DNA of 64,000 nucleotides, taken from assembly GCA_964019335.1 (NCBI GenBank), contig OZ025651.1, positions 620,001-684,000 of the forward strand. The letters run 5' to 3'. This DNA is from Diplonema japonicum (taxonomy: Eukaryota > Euglenozoa > Diplonemea > Diplonemida > Diplonemidae). The notes beneath the pieces are model-generated. The model was not told where the DNA came from and did no database searches. It saw only the letters and a program-made list of their open reading frames with translations. Position 1 is the stretch's first letter. Every line of letters begins with the position of its first letter. A program made the translations under genes and the position numbers. Of this stretch, positions 28,584-39,872 are shown piece after piece.

Positions 28584-29990
28584 TGTCCAAAAATATTTGA
28601 AAAAAAAGTGTTTGCAGGTGTGTCAAAAATTGCAGAAAATTTTCGAGTCTGGTCAGTCTGGTCAGTCTGGCTGATCTGGTCAGTCTGGCCAATCTGGTCA
28701 GTCCGGTCAGTCTGGTAAAATAATATAAAAAAAAATTTTCCCAGCAGAGCCTTACCAAGGCTGATTTTGCCATTTTTAGGATTTTTCCAAAGGGAAATTT
28801 GACCTTGGGGATGGGGGTTGAAAAAAAAATTCCTTTTCAGGGGTCAGCAGAAAAGCTGAGAGACTACTGAGGCCCGTTTCCACAAAAAAGGTAAGAAGAA
28901 GAAAAAAGGGAAAAGATAGGGGGGGGGGAAACAATAGATGGACTACCAGCTGAGGTACTACAACATCCACCTCACGAAGCTGACGAGGAGTAGAGTAGAG
29001 AAGAGATAGAGAAGAGAGAGGGTTTTCATTTGAGTGTCTTTTTTTTCTTCATTATTCAATAAAGAATTCTTCTTTTTCTTACTAGAGTAGAAACGCCAAC
29101 CAACAAAAGATTGGGGGGGAAAGGAGGGGAGAAGAAATGGTTGATTTGGCTTATTGCTTGTCCTCAGAACTTGTGTACTATATGATGATACTTGTCCTGA
29201 ACCTGTTTTTAGAATGTTTTCTTTCCCTCTATTTTCTGTTCCCTTTTCAGTTTTTTTTCCTCTATCATCCTTTTTTTTAGGGGAAAAGGATTTGTTTTTT
29301 TTTTTAACAACTAGGTAGGTGCCTAGAATAGGGTTGTATGGTGTAAATATCCAACTCCTTTTTGATGTTAAATTTAAACTGAAGTGAACCAAAAACGCAC
29401 TATTTTGTGAAACTTTTTGGAATTTTCCACTTAGCAAACTCCCCCCCCCTTCTTTCACAGGCATGCAAGTAACGATACATTTACACAGCACCACAGCACT
29501 TAAGTGGCTGGTTACATTTGTTCTTTATTCAGTTATGTTTCTTTCCCACCCTCAAAACAGTGATGGGTGAATCCTAATTAGGACTAGACTGGACTGGACC
29601 AGACCAGACTGGATCTGGCATGAATTTCGACCCAATTATGCCAGACTGACCACAGAGTTCAAACGTATAAACAGATGTTCCACCAGTTCTGCCATGTTCC
29701 ACCAGTTCCACCAGTTCCACCAGTTCTACCAGTTCCACCAAGTTCCACCAAGTTCTGGTTCCTGTTCCACCAAGTTCTGACTTTTAAGTTTGGTGGAAGG
29801 GAATGGAACAACCCACCCCTGATGGAGCTGTGCATGTCTGTGGTATGAAAAAAAAAAAAAAAAAAAAAAAAAAAGACATTTAAGGGTACCTATGGTGTGT
29901 GGCAGGATGCCTGACAAGGGAAAAAAAAAGTTGGGGCCAGACCCATGAGACTGGTCAGACTGGTGGCAACTGACTTCTCAATAATAATAG
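28541..29990. repeat. Repeat-rich noncoding stretch downstream of the hAT region
   Basis: Holds an A tract near 28,555, a GGTCAGTCTGG array at 28,648-28,713, a third copy of the CAGTGATGGGTGAATCC element end at about 29,560 and a TTCCACCAG array at about 29,680-29,770. A 90-bp repeat at 29,874-29,965 is also found at 31,772-31,860. No protein gene recognised. Confidence 0.6.
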
Positions 29991-30128
29991 AAAAAAGTGT
30001 CTCGAGTTCCTCTCCTTGGAAGGAGGGGTGGTCGAGAAGGTACAAGAAATTCTGTATATGGTTTATTGATCATGGATCAGATTGGGTACCAATAAAGTAC
30101 AGAAACTGTAGCTTTAGAATCGTTGGTT
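29991..30128 (-). ncRNA. Spliced-leader (SL) RNA gene
   Basis: Donor of the mini-exon trans-spliced to mRNA 5' ends. The 39-nt exon runs from A30128 (AACCAACGATTCTAAAG) to G30090 (ACAGTTTCTGTACTTTATTG) and is followed by GTACCC. The exon 3' part TTTATTG can pair with CAATAAA at 30,068-30,062, the stem-loop I arrangement of kinetoplastid SL RNAs. A candidate Sm site AATTTCTTG is at 30,051-30,043. A 3' hairpin pairs TCTCGA (30,037-30,032) with TCGAGA (30,005-30,000) around an inner CTCCT/AGGAG stem. Six T residues at 29,996-29,991 should end transcription. Total is about 138 nt. From memory the Diplonema exon differs at one or two positions (TTTAAAAG). Whether this copy is expressed is unknown. 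Confidence 0.88.
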
Positions 30129-31958
30129 AACCTCCCGGACCTCTTTCTCCAAACCCAGATAAGGCTTAGAGAGGAGGGTAAAAATCCGTTTGAAGAAGAT
30201 GCTGTTGGCTCTGGTCCTTGCTTCTATTTTTCTTTCTCGAAAAAGAAAAAGAAATCCAGATGCGAACCCGCGCAAAACGGGAGAGCAGAGGACGGATACA
30301 CGGTCAAACCCATCAGACTGGTCAGACTGGTAGACCCCTCAGACCAGCATTGTTACAGCCCCCCCCCAAAAATCTTGGGGGGCTGGGGCCAGATCAGGGG
30401 GGCCAGGGGGGCCAGAAAAAATTTTTTATAGTGCCCAAAAAAAAAACTTCCCCCAAAAAAAGTGGTCAAAACCACTCAAAAATTGATTTTTTTTTCAAAA
30501 AAATTTTTTCTTTCTCAAAAGTACCTATTCTAGGCCTTAATAGAGGCTTATAGTAAAAGTGGGATGGTGGTCAAAAATTAGTGCCCAAAAAATTTTTTTT
30601 GCTCACAAAAAAAGTGGTCAAAAACACCTGAAAAGTTATTTTTCACCTCAGAAAAATTGATTTTTTTCCATAAGAGTACCTATACCAGGCCTAGTTATGG
30701 TCCATCTGTCATTTTTCTCTTCTTTTATAACTTGATTGATTTTTTACTATAGGAAACACAGGAAATGTGGGATGAAAACAGGATGGTCCAGGGCAGTGTT
30801 GGTCCAGACCCTTGAGGGACTCAGGGGACTCCAAGGGACAGGACAGGAGTCCCCTGAAATTTTCAGGGGTCTGGAGGGGACTCTTGGGACCAAAAAATTT
30901 CTTTGTGTTTTTTGTGTCACAAAGGCCCAAATTTAGGCTGGGGCTTGCATTTTTTTGGCACTTTTGGTTTCAAAGGTTCAAAAAAAGAGGTCCTAGGTTT
31001 GGGTGGGATGTGAGGCAAGGCTCATACTACCTTGTTGTGACTATGAAAAAAAAAAAAATAAAATAAAAAAAATGTCAGGGGGTTTGGAGACCTGCTTTGA
31101 AAAAAATATTAAAAAGAGGCCTTTGCAAGAAAAGTACAATGCAAAAAAAAAAAAAAAAAAAAAAAAAGTAAAAAAAGAAATGGTGCAGTGTTTGCCCGAT
31201 TTTTTTTTTCTGGGGTAAAATAATCACTTTTCAGGTGAACACTTTTTTTGGACCCCTAACCATCCCACACTTTTTTTTTTGGATAATTTTAAAAAATGAA
31301 ATAAATTAAGACACATCAAATTTGACTTCACCAGAACATCCAATGTTGATAGGAAGCACACAGGCTTTGTCATCCACGTTGTGGTGCAAAGGATTCTTGC
31401 ATACTGGTGAAACTGGGTGTCCCCACGGGATGCACATCCTTGGGCTTGCAGCCTCACTTTGGGGCATCCATGATCTCCTTCGTTTCTTGTTAAGTTAGGG
31501 CAGCATTTAGTTTATATTTTTCATATTTTCCACACAGGACCCCACTGACAAACAAGAAAGGGCTGGGCCATATTGCATTGAAAGCCCTTTGTGTAAATTC
31601 TTTTTTTCAAATCGTCTATATGAGCTCATCCAGACGAAAATGTCAACACTTTTTTGGGCACCTCCGAAAATTTCTTGTTTTGATTATTTGAGCAAAATGG
31701 CACTGTAAGGGTAAGTTCTCCCCACCCCATTTTAATAGTGATTTAGAGTCCAGCCCAAAAGGAAAAAAAAAGAGACATTTAAGGGTACCTGCAGTGTGTG
31801 GCAGGATGCCTGACGAAGAAAAAAAAAGTTGGGGTCAGACTGGTAGACCTGTCAGACTTGTATTTTCGGTTTTACCGGCCACTCTTCTTGGTTTTTTTAT
31901 TGGTCATGAGTCCTTTACTTAACCTATACTTCCTTTACTCATAAACAACACAACAGAG
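30129..31958. other. Noncoding region between the SL RNA gene and the plus-strand gene block
   Basis: A/T-rich, with G-rich patches at 30,360-30,420, a CAGTGTTGG-type element start at 30,796, an A tract at about 31,143-31,166 and the second copy of the 90-bp repeat at 31,772-31,860. Frames are short and unconvincing. Together with 23.3-30 kb this forms the divergent strand-switch region. Confidence 0.55.
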
Positions 31959-34900
31959 ATGCCTCCAAAAGGGAAAGAAAAACCCGCTAAAAATGTAGAA
32001 GCGAAAGAAGGAGAAGAAGTACGCAGCGTGGAAGTTCGGGTGTCGGGGCTTATGGTCGACAAGCTTAGTGACCCAGTGCTGAGCGTGCTGCTGCCTCAAG
32101 AGGATGAGGCAAGACGAAGCCCCGTTTTGACGGAGTGCGAATGTTTTGAAGGGGAGTGGAGGAGCAAGTCGGGCACACACGTTACCTTGAAAAAGGAGGG
32201 AGAAGGCATGGGGGCAACATGTACCAAGCTGGGTCTTGTTTGGCGCACACAACAAGTACTGAAAGTAGGTGAGACAACACCTGGTGAAGTACAAACCATA
32301 ATAAGTGCAAGTCGTTCAATGTGGCTACCCTGCGAAGTAAAAGCCGAAAACACATGTGAGCTGCTTGTCAATGGGGAACCCTACCTGCGCACGGGGCTGC
32401 ACGCTTTCGCCTTTGCCACCACGCTGTTCACATTAGACAGCTTCATTGTGACAACAGAAGCAATAAAAACACTGTTCGCTGTTGATCTCACGCTGCAGGT
32501 AATCCTCAACGACCCAAGCACACGTTCCACTGAGGCGACGGCACAGTCCGACAAGAAGGCAAAAGCTAAAACCAAGGCCGTTGTACCTGAAACTGAGAAA
32601 GCACTAAACGTATATGATTCAGCACCTTTCAATCTAGTCCCATTGGTGATGGGGCACACTCAAACAGAGGTGAAATGGGAACTTTCTCCAGGGAGCAGAC
32701 AGCCCTTGCAGGGTTTCGCTTCGCTCAAGTTGACAATCACATCGTCCGACGAGGCGAAGCACAAGGCCAAGCTTCTGTCACCCCTACAAGAAAACCACCT
32801 CATGCCAATGTGTGTTTCCGTCACCAACATCACGAACATCCCTGACTCTCGGCCTGTAGCCATCAGCAGGACAGAAGATCCCATTGAGAGGCCTTTCGTG
32901 GACACAATAGCCAGTCAAACTCCCTGCTATGAGGACCTTCGCCGCCGTTGTAAGGGTGTCTATGTAAGTTGTGCCATGTGGCCAAATTCCACACTCTCTT
33001 CTTACCTGGTATCTCATGAGCAATCCCCTGGCGTCCACTACAACTGCTTATACCTTCTAGGCGAGATAGCTGAGATCACTCAAGGCGCTATTCCCGACAT
33101 GTTGGGTCTTGTGAAGTACTTATTCAATAACGTTTTGAAGTTGCAGCTGCATGATCGCGATACGGATGCGGTGCCAGGCTTTGGTGTTGCTCCTATTTCT
33201 CTACGACCACTGCTGTACGATGATGCCCAGCAGCCTACACTGTGCCTGCGTGAGCAGGTCACCCCCTACAGGGCTGCCATTGATGCTGAGGGTGACGACA
33301 ACACTGTCGTGAAGCGTACTGTACCCCAGGGGCAGTACCTGTCTTGGAATACAACGGTGGCTGTCAGGATTGCTCTTGCTACACCAATGCCCAAAGTCAC
33401 CTTCAGTCTTTTTCTGCTGAACTTAACGGCTGCACGTGTGGCCAGTGCTGCCTCAGTGGCCATGCTTGCTGTCTCACTCTTCGCAGATCCTACTCAGGAA
33501 CCTACGGGGTTCTCTCCAAGGCGAGTGATACACGCACCCCCTGTCCGACCTTTGTTCACAAGACTGATAATTAGGCTGTCTTATGCAAAAGATTCTACAA
33601 GACCGGTGCTCCATGCACTTATGGCAGCTTTACAAGGCATGCAAAAAGTTACGAAAGACGACGACGTTGTTATGTACACGCCCAGTGCAGCACCACCACC
33701 TGAAGTAGAAGAAGTAGCAGACCCCAAGAAAAAAGGAAAGCCCTCCGCGGCAAATGTTGGGCCATCTCCGCCTGTAGAAGCACCTCCGGAAGATCCGACA
33801 GTATTGCAGGTGATGTGTTCTGAAGCAGTGAGTGGGTTTGAAGTCATCGACGGCGAGGTGAGGATCCTTGTGTTCGAAGGGATGACCTGGTCTCTTGGTA
33901 CGCTGCTCGACGCCTTGCATGACAACGTTAAGAGCTCCGACCTGCGAAGTGGCGCCGTCTCTGTGGTATTCAACCCCTGCGTGGGCTTCCCGAATAGGGC
34001 GTATCACATCTGGCCTAAGCTCGTTGCCGATATCCCTGAACCAAAGAAGGTCATGCCCGACAACATGGATGCAGGCGGCGTGGGGGGTAGGATAAGGAGG
34101 ATACGATTGGAGCGGACGTTGGCAGACATCAGCGGGACACAAAGGAACTACGTGAAGAGAAGGGTCTCCGAAGGGGTGTTCCGGTCTGTCAAAAACCTGA
34201 ATGCGTTGCGCAGTGTCGAGACAATGCAGACAGCCACAGACTTGAATCTGTTCCCCTCGGCAGATGACATCATTGCTTTGGAGCGCATGTACGGTACAAC
34301 GCTCTCTTCCTACGACGTGTGCGGCTCTGTGGTGTTCTCCCCGTTTACACAACCCTTGCCTTCTCCCGAGGTGGTGACATGTGAGACAGTGCAGCAAGAG
34401 GCATCGGAGGGCGAAGGGGCACCCACGTCGCTTGCCGATCTCGACTCACTGATGGACCGTGACGTTGTTGTGATCGGTAGGCCTGCAGGACCTGCACATG
34501 GAAGGCGTGCAAAGATTGAAGCAGCGGTGTCTGTAACGGGGGCCTCTACGTGCTGGTTGTATGTTCCGCAGTTCGACGATGTAATCTTGTTGCTGCTCCA
34601 GAAAATGCCGAAACCTGTCAAAACAGTAAAACTTGAAGTAGAAGGCAGACTAGTTAAAGTGGAAAACACAACTGCTGTTCAGGTATATAGATGGCGTGAA
34701 GTGAACCAAGGACAGCTACACGGCACTCTAACAAACACAGCATTCCTGCTGAAGAAAAACGAAGACTCAAGGAAACTCGGCTACACACACTACCGTACTG
34801 TGCAGCAGCAGATAACAAAGAATAAAAGGGTTGAACTGGAGAAGCGCAGACGCAACATGGAAAAGGAACTGGAAGGAGAGAGCAGCGAGGGAGAAGCAGA

Positions 34901-35789
34901 TGCCTGCTTCGACGTATTCCTTCCGCCCGTGGTGCCTGCCGTGTCGGTCAATTATAAGTACACAAATGCAAATAAGTTCAAAGGAAGCAGAAGACCAATG
35001 CAAGATGGCACTACACCTGAGTTGCCTGCATCGCCGAAAGTACCTGTCTTCGAGGGAGCTAGCGCAGCTTTTCAACAGCTACGAGGCGGGTGGAGGCAGC
35101 TCTGCAAAGATGAGGTGAGAAAGGGACTTGAAGTGCGCACCGTAGACAAGCAGCAGGGCAAAGTTCTCTCTTTCACAGACACGACACTCACTCTAAGAAC
35201 GAAGAAGGGTGAGGCGATAACGAAAGGATACTCAAAGGTAGAGGTGAATGCGAAGTGTGCGCTCATGGACAACACCCACCCTCTGAAACCTACACAGAAC
35301 CGTATCGAAGACTTGTCCTGCCGTTGGGCGCCTGCTGGGAACCCTTTCGAAAGAAAAGTAACTTCCGGTAAAGACTTTCAGGTTCCCAAGAGCAATAGAC
35401 CGTTCTCTTCGTTCAGTCCAGATGACACTCTTGCAGTCGATGTGGCGCAAGACGCTGCAAGGCGGCGCCAAGAGGAAAAAAAGGCTTGGGAAGACAAAGT
35501 AGTGGTTGAGAGCATGATTTTTAAAGTGAACACGAGCAAACGCAACCACCCCATTGACAAGCAGAAAGGAATGCTCGTGGACAAACCTGTCACCAGATCT
35601 CACAGGAAACTGTCTCCAGAGGCACCCCCACTGTCTATACACAAGCCTGCCGACACCAGGTCCGCAAAGAGAGAGGTCAGCACTGTGTACTATCCTGGGA
35701 AAAGCCACAAGTGGCAGCAGCTCGAGAATAAAAATAAGCCTAGGATCAAGCCCCTTCTCGAAAGCGAAAAAACAGGACCGCAATGGTAG
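31959..35789 (+). CDS. Large uncharacterised protein, 1276 aa, intronless
   Basis: I do not recognise a firm family. The N terminus is Lys/Glu-rich (MPPKGKEKPAKNVEAKEG). The first half is beta-rich with C2-like phrases (LKLQLHDRDTDAVPGFGVAP), followed by a Pro/Lys linker near residue 590. A segment with GFEVIDGEVRILVFEGMTW could be a ligand-binding or nucleotide-like fold. The last 300 residues are basic and low-complexity (RRRNMEKELEGESSEGEADA, EKKAWEDKVVVESMIFKV). The architecture recalls large axonemal or flagellar proteins, a guess only. ATG 31959 comes 2 nt after ACAACACAACAG, a probable SL acceptor. It opens the plus-strand block. Confidence 0.8.
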   Translation: MPPKGKEKPAKNVEAKEGEEVRSVEVRVSGLMVDKLSDPVLSVLLPQEDEARRSPVLTECECFEGEWRSKSGTHVTLKKEGEGMGATCTKLGLVWRTQQVLKVGETTPGEVQTIISASRSMWLPCEVKAENTCELLVNGEPYLRTGLHAFAFATTLFTLDSFIVTTEAIKTLFAVDLTLQVILNDPSTRSTEATAQSDKKAKAKTKAVVPETEKALNVYDSAPFNLVPLVMGHTQTEVKWELSPGSRQPLQGFASLKLTITSSDEAKHKAKLLSPLQENHLMPMCVSVTNITNIPDSRPVAISRTEDPIERPFVDTIASQTPCYEDLRRRCKGVYVSCAMWPNSTLSSYLVSHEQSPGVHYNCLYLLGEIAEITQGAIPDMLGLVKYLFNNVLKLQLHDRDTDAVPGFGVAPISLRPLLYDDAQQPTLCLREQVTPYRAAIDAEGDDNTVVKRTVPQGQYLSWNTTVAVRIALATPMPKVTFSLFLLNLTAARVASAASVAMLAVSLFADPTQEPTGFSPRRVIHAPPVRPLFTRLIIRLSYAKDSTRPVLHALMAALQGMQKVTKDDDVVMYTPSAAPPPEVEEVADPKKKGKPSAANVGPSPPVEAPPEDPTVLQVMCSEAVSGFEVIDGEVRILVFEGMTWSLGTLLDALHDNVKSSDLRSGAVSVVFNPCVGFPNRAYHIWPKLVADIPEPKKVMPDNMDAGGVGGRIRRIRLERTLADISGTQRNYVKRRVSEGVFRSVKNLNALRSVETMQTATDLNLFPSADDIIALERMYGTTLSSYDVCGSVVFSPFTQPLPSPEVVTCETVQQEASEGEGAPTSLADLDSLMDRDVVVIGRPAGPAHGRRAKIEAAVSVTGASTCWLYVPQFDDVILLLLQKMPKPVKTVKLEVEGRLVKVENTTAVQVYRWREVNQGQLHGTLTNTAFLLKKNEDSRKLGYTHYRTVQQQITKNKRVELEKRRRNMEKELEGESSEGEADACFDVFLPPVVPAVSVNYKYTNANKFKGSRRPMQDGTTPELPASPKVPVFEGASAAFQQLRGGWRQLCKDEVRKGLEVRTVDKQQGKVLSFTDTTLTLRTKKGEAITKGYSKVEVNAKCALMDNTHPLKPTQNRIEDLSCRWAPAGNPFERKVTSGKDFQVPKSNRPFSSFSPDDTLAVDVAQDAARRRQEEKKAWEDKVVVESMIFKVNTSKRNHPIDKQKGMLVDKPVTRSHRKLSPEAPPLSIHKPADTRSAKREVSTVYYPGKSHKWQQLENKNKPRIKPLLESEKTGPQW

Positions 35790-35909
35790 TGGCTTATATT
35801 TATTTCATGTTTCTTCCCTCCCCTCCCCCTCCCCCTCCTTCGATATTATTGTCACTCTTATTTATAATCACCACAGTTTGCGCACCCACCCACCCCGTTA
35901 ACGTAAAAA

Positions 35910-37643
35910 ATGGTCCGTGTCCTGGACATGGTGGAGCCCATCCTGGGCCTCCTTCCCGAAGTCGAGAAGCCTAAGACCAAGCAGACCGCGCAGGACCGTA
36001 TCCTGTGGACATGTATGTTATGTAAAAATGGTTGCAAAGCACGCCTGCAGGTCTTGCGTTGTTCATCTTCCTTGTCTGCTGCCAGATCCCTGTCTTCGGG
36101 ATCCGCCCCAAGGCTGGCAGGTATGCCTGTCACTAGCACATCACCACATGTACAGCGACCCTTTCTACTGGATGAGGGTCATCCTTGCCTCGAACAAGGG
36201 TACCCTTATGGAGCTGGGTATCTCGCCTGTCGTCACCGCGTCGCTCATCATGCAGCTGCTTCAGGTATGCAGGTGCAGCACAAGATAAGTATTTTGCAGG
36301 GCGCCAAGATTCTGTCCATGGACGAGAGCAACCCGCGTGACAGGAAGCTTTTCAGCGGTGCGCAGAAGGCTTTTGGTCTTATCATCACCTTTGTTGAGGT
36401 ATGTAACGTGACTACAATGTGCCACACGCACAGGCCTGTGCCTACGTGATGTCCGGCATGTACGGTGATGTTGGTGACATTGGTGTTTTCTTCTCGGTGC
36501 TTATCGTGTTCCAGCTTATGACTGCTGGTGTGATCTGCATCCTTCTTGACGAACTGCTCCAGAAGGGCTACGGCTTCGGGTCGGGTATCTCCCTCTTCAT
36601 TGCCACCAGCATCTGCGAAACCATCATCTGGAAGTCTTTCTCGCCCTTCACCATCAGCACCGGCCGTGGTGCCGAGTTCGAGGGTGCTATCATTGCTTTC
36701 TTCCAGCAGTTGTTGTTCAGCTCCAACAAGGTATGCATGCACACATCAACACACTGCACTTACAGGTCCGTGGTTTGAAGGATGCCTTCTACCGTCCCCA
36801 CCTCCCGAACGTCATCAACCTGCTGTCCACCTTCCTTGTGTTCCTTGTTGTGATCTTCTTCCAGGGCTTCGCGGTCAAGATCCCCCTTCAGCACGCCGCA
36901 TCCAAGCAGCCCGCCCCTCAGCCGATCAAACTGTTCTACACCAGCAACATGCCTATCATCCTTCAGACCGCCCTTGTGTCCAACTTGTACTTCATCAGCC
37001 AGGTTCTCTACACCAGGTTCCCGACCAACATCTTCGTGAACCTGCTCGGTCAGTGGGAGGAGCCTTCGTACTCCAGCACCGGTTTCGGCGCGTATGAGAA
37101 AAAAGAAAAAAAGGAAAAAAAAAGAAAAAAAACAGCCACGTGCCCGTGAGCGGTCTTGCCTACTACGTGTCGCCCCCCCAGTCCTTCGCTGACGTCGTCG
37201 ACGACCCGATCCACGTTATCTTCTACGTTGTCTTCATCCTCACTACCTGTGCGCTCTTCTCCAAGACTTGGATTGGTATCTCCAAGCAGTCCCCCAGGGA
37301 TGTTGCCCAGCAGTGGAACCAGCAAAACCTCATCCTGGTCGGTTACCAGCAGTCCCCCGACCAGCTTCAGGCGCACTTGGAGAAGTACATCCCCACTGCC
37401 GCTGCTCTTGGTGGCATGTGCATTGGTGCACTCACCGTGCTTGCCGACTTCCTTGGCGCCATCGGGTATGGGCACATATTAGGGTTCAAAGCAATTATCT
37501 TGTTCACAGATCTGGTACCGGGATCCTCCTTGCCGTGACTTTCATTTACCAGTACAAGGAGCAGCTTGAGCAGGTATACTGAATTGCTTGTTGTTACACA
37601 CTCACAGGAGAAGGGACTGCCCGCCTTCATGGGTGGGAGGTAA
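35910..37643 (+). CDS. SEC61A: SEC61 alpha, protein-conducting channel of the ER (9 exons)
   Basis: Core subunit of the Sec61 translocon for co-translational import into the ER. Exons 35910-36012, 36051-36120, 36156-36264, 36300-36398, 36434-36730, 36766-37091, 37136-37465, 37510-37573 and 37608-37643 give 477 aa, the normal family length. Introns are 38, 35, 35, 35, 35, 44, 44 and 34 nt; most begin GTATG and end CAG. Highly conserved pieces: [59 protein letters not shown] and [16 protein letters not shown]. The sixth intron is almost pure A/G. Upstream CACCACAG lies about 30 nt before the ATG. Function is confidently known from the family. Confidence 0.96.
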
Positions 37644-38410
37644 GCTGAAACAGCTTGCAATGAACAAGGAAAACGATGGCGAAAAAAAAAAAAAATCTTT
37701 ATTAACCCAACCCCTTTACATATGGAGCGAGGAGTGTCCTTTATATCGGCAGAAGATGTGGGTGGCCGTTGTGCCTTATTTTTTTTGAAGCAGAAACAAA
37801 GTGAAGGATGCTGCTGTGTCAGCCTGCTTTCGCCCTAAGTGTGCTGGTAGTGGTGGTGCTAGTGGTTGTGGGTCGCCGAAAGAACGTAAGCAAACGTGCC
37901 TTTCCTCTCATTTTTTTTTTTTTTTTTACCTTACAAGAAAAACACCCCCGTTAAAAAAAAGTAACGATGAAAAAAAAAAGTTTACCTCCGCTTGAAAAGT
38001 GACACGTTTACCCCCCTTTTTTGTTACCTTCTTCTCATCCTCCTGTGTCCCCCCACCGTAACCACCATTTTTCTTTTTTTCCCTCGTGTTCCCTGTAGTG
38101 ATGTCACCTCCGTCCCTTCAACTCACTCATTAGTGGGCATCACTATCTCCCCTCCCCTGCCCCCCTCTACCGTTCCTTGATATGCTTCTGCTTTCCTTTT
38201 TTTTTTCCTTCTCTTTTGTCTTTTTTTTTCCTTTTATTTATTTCTCTTTTTTGAACTTCGCACCCATGGGTCTACCCACACCTTCTTCAGTGGGTGCTCT
38301 GGCACCACCGAAATGACACTGCTGCAGCAACAGTTGAGAGACAGTTCCAAGTCGCCTCCAGCCTAAGCTGACATAGGTGACAGGGTGCCGACCGGTAGCA
38401 ACCACTCTTC
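37644..38410. other. Intergenic region after SEC61A
   Basis: T/C-rich and A-rich homopolymer tracts, likely the 3' UTR of SEC61A and processing signals of the next gene. No coding frame of note. Confidence 0.5.
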
Positions 38411-38611
38411 ATGCTGTTTCGCAATTCTCTGCCTCGTAGGCAGCCCTCCCAGTGGACACTAGCGTTGCTCGCCTTGTTCATCTACATGAGCTTAAGAATG
38501 GCCCACCTGTCGTTTACACCAGCCTCCCTCGCTGTGTTTCTCCCTGCAAATCCAGCCTTAAAGGCCTGGATAACAGGGGCATTTAAGAAAAGCCAGTGCA
38601 GTGCCGATTGA
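38411..38611 (+). CDS. Possible small membrane protein, 66 aa
   Basis: Short frame MLFRNSLPRRQPSQWTLALL with a hydrophobic helix (LALLALFIYMSLRMAHLSF) and a second weakly hydrophobic part. The basic N terminus plus helix would suit a small mitochondrial inner-membrane protein. CATAGGTGACAG about 30 nt upstream is a possible SL acceptor. Small size and lack of recognised homology keep this tentative. Confidence 0.4.
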   Translation: MLFRNSLPRRQPSQWTLALLALFIYMSLRMAHLSFTPASLAVFLPANPALKAWITGAFKKSQCSAD

Positions 38612-38687
38612 TTTTAGTACACACGTTTCTTTTTTATTCCTAATCTTGTTTGTAATCTAGAATCTAGACCACTTGCAGTTTAGGGAT

Positions 38688-39597
38688 ATGGGCACGGATT
38701 TCACGCCTTTTCCTAATGGAGGACCTCCACGCATCAACAGAATAGAAAGAGACGTGAGCGGCGATGAGGCCTACAACTTTGGGGGATCGGGGAGAGAAGT
38801 AAGGTCGTTCTCGAACTTTGTAGCTGAGAAGCCTCTGGAGGGCATGGTGGGTTACAGCAGGAGGAGAGGGGATAGGGTGAAGACGAGGACAAAGACTGGA
38901 CCGTACGTACCGTACGCGGAGCCGAGACCCGTAACTGCGAAAAGAGCAGCTTCGACCAAGAGCTTGAGGAGCAGAAGTGCTAGAAGTACGAAAAGTGCGA
39001 GGTCTGCTTCAAGGGCGTCGCGAAGCAGCGTGTCCCCCACCAGCGAGCCCCTGGCAACGCGCACACCCTCAGTGTCCCCCTTGGGGTGGAGCCATAACAC
39101 TGTACGCAATGGTATCTTCGGCTACACGTCATCGCTGGCACCGAACACCGCACGCAGGCCACGTTCTCCATCTCCTAAGTGGAAGTATGCACACTGCCAC
39201 ATATTACCACATGTAATACAGTTACTCCAATCGCACACCTGGCATTTTTGAGTACGTGTGCTCCCTGGAGCCGAACAAAAATAGCTACCCCAGCCAGTCC
39301 TTTAGGACGCGCTCTGCAAGTAGAGACGTTCCGAAGGGCCGCTCATGGAAGTATGTGCTTGACACGCATCGCATTAACAACACAGACCTGACAACAGGCC
39401 GAAGGGGCTCTTCCACTACGAAAGTTGTCTCAGGTAGAACGCCTTCAGACCTGTACATATACAGCTGTCGTGGTACTTCACTGCTTACTGTAGTACCACG
39501 CCATACCCTAATACAAACCCTTCCTTTGGTAAGATGGCACGTTAGATTATATCCCTGTTCACCCCCCTCATCTCGCCTCTTTCCTGCCCTCATGTAG
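38688..39597 (+). CDS. Arg/Ser-rich protein, two or more exons, unknown family
   Basis: Exons 38688-39184 and 39222-39597 with a 37-nt GTATGC...TACAG intron, 290 aa if no further intron. The protein is basic and rich in Ser, Arg, Thr and Pro (KSLRSRSARSTKSARSASRA). Short Gly-Tyr motifs recur: GMVGYSRRRG, NGIFGYTSSL and PGIFEYVCSL, spaced through the chain. Such spaced motifs occur in microtubule-associated inner proteins, an untested analogy. The 3' end is uncertain: a possible 31-nt intron at about 39,431-39,461 would give an earlier stop near 39,493. ATG 38688 follows CTTGCAG; the longer frame starts with TTG. Confidence 0.6.
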
Positions 39598-39872
39598 AAA
39601 GAATCAACGCTCTTAACTTCTGTACAGTTGGGTTTGATAGTGGCGTTGTTGGTTGTAGTTCTTGTTTCTTTACATTTCCACAGCAGGTGACTATATGTTG
39701 AAGACCCGAGCGAAAATTGTGATGTTTTAGATAGATACTTACCACTTTGTCAGTTGGCGTGATCGGAGGAATAGTTACCTGTTCTTACGACAGGACAGGA
39801 GTGCCATCTGGGACACTATTATCTGTTACTGAACAAAGGTTGTAAATATTTACATCAACAGGCTTCGGAGTA

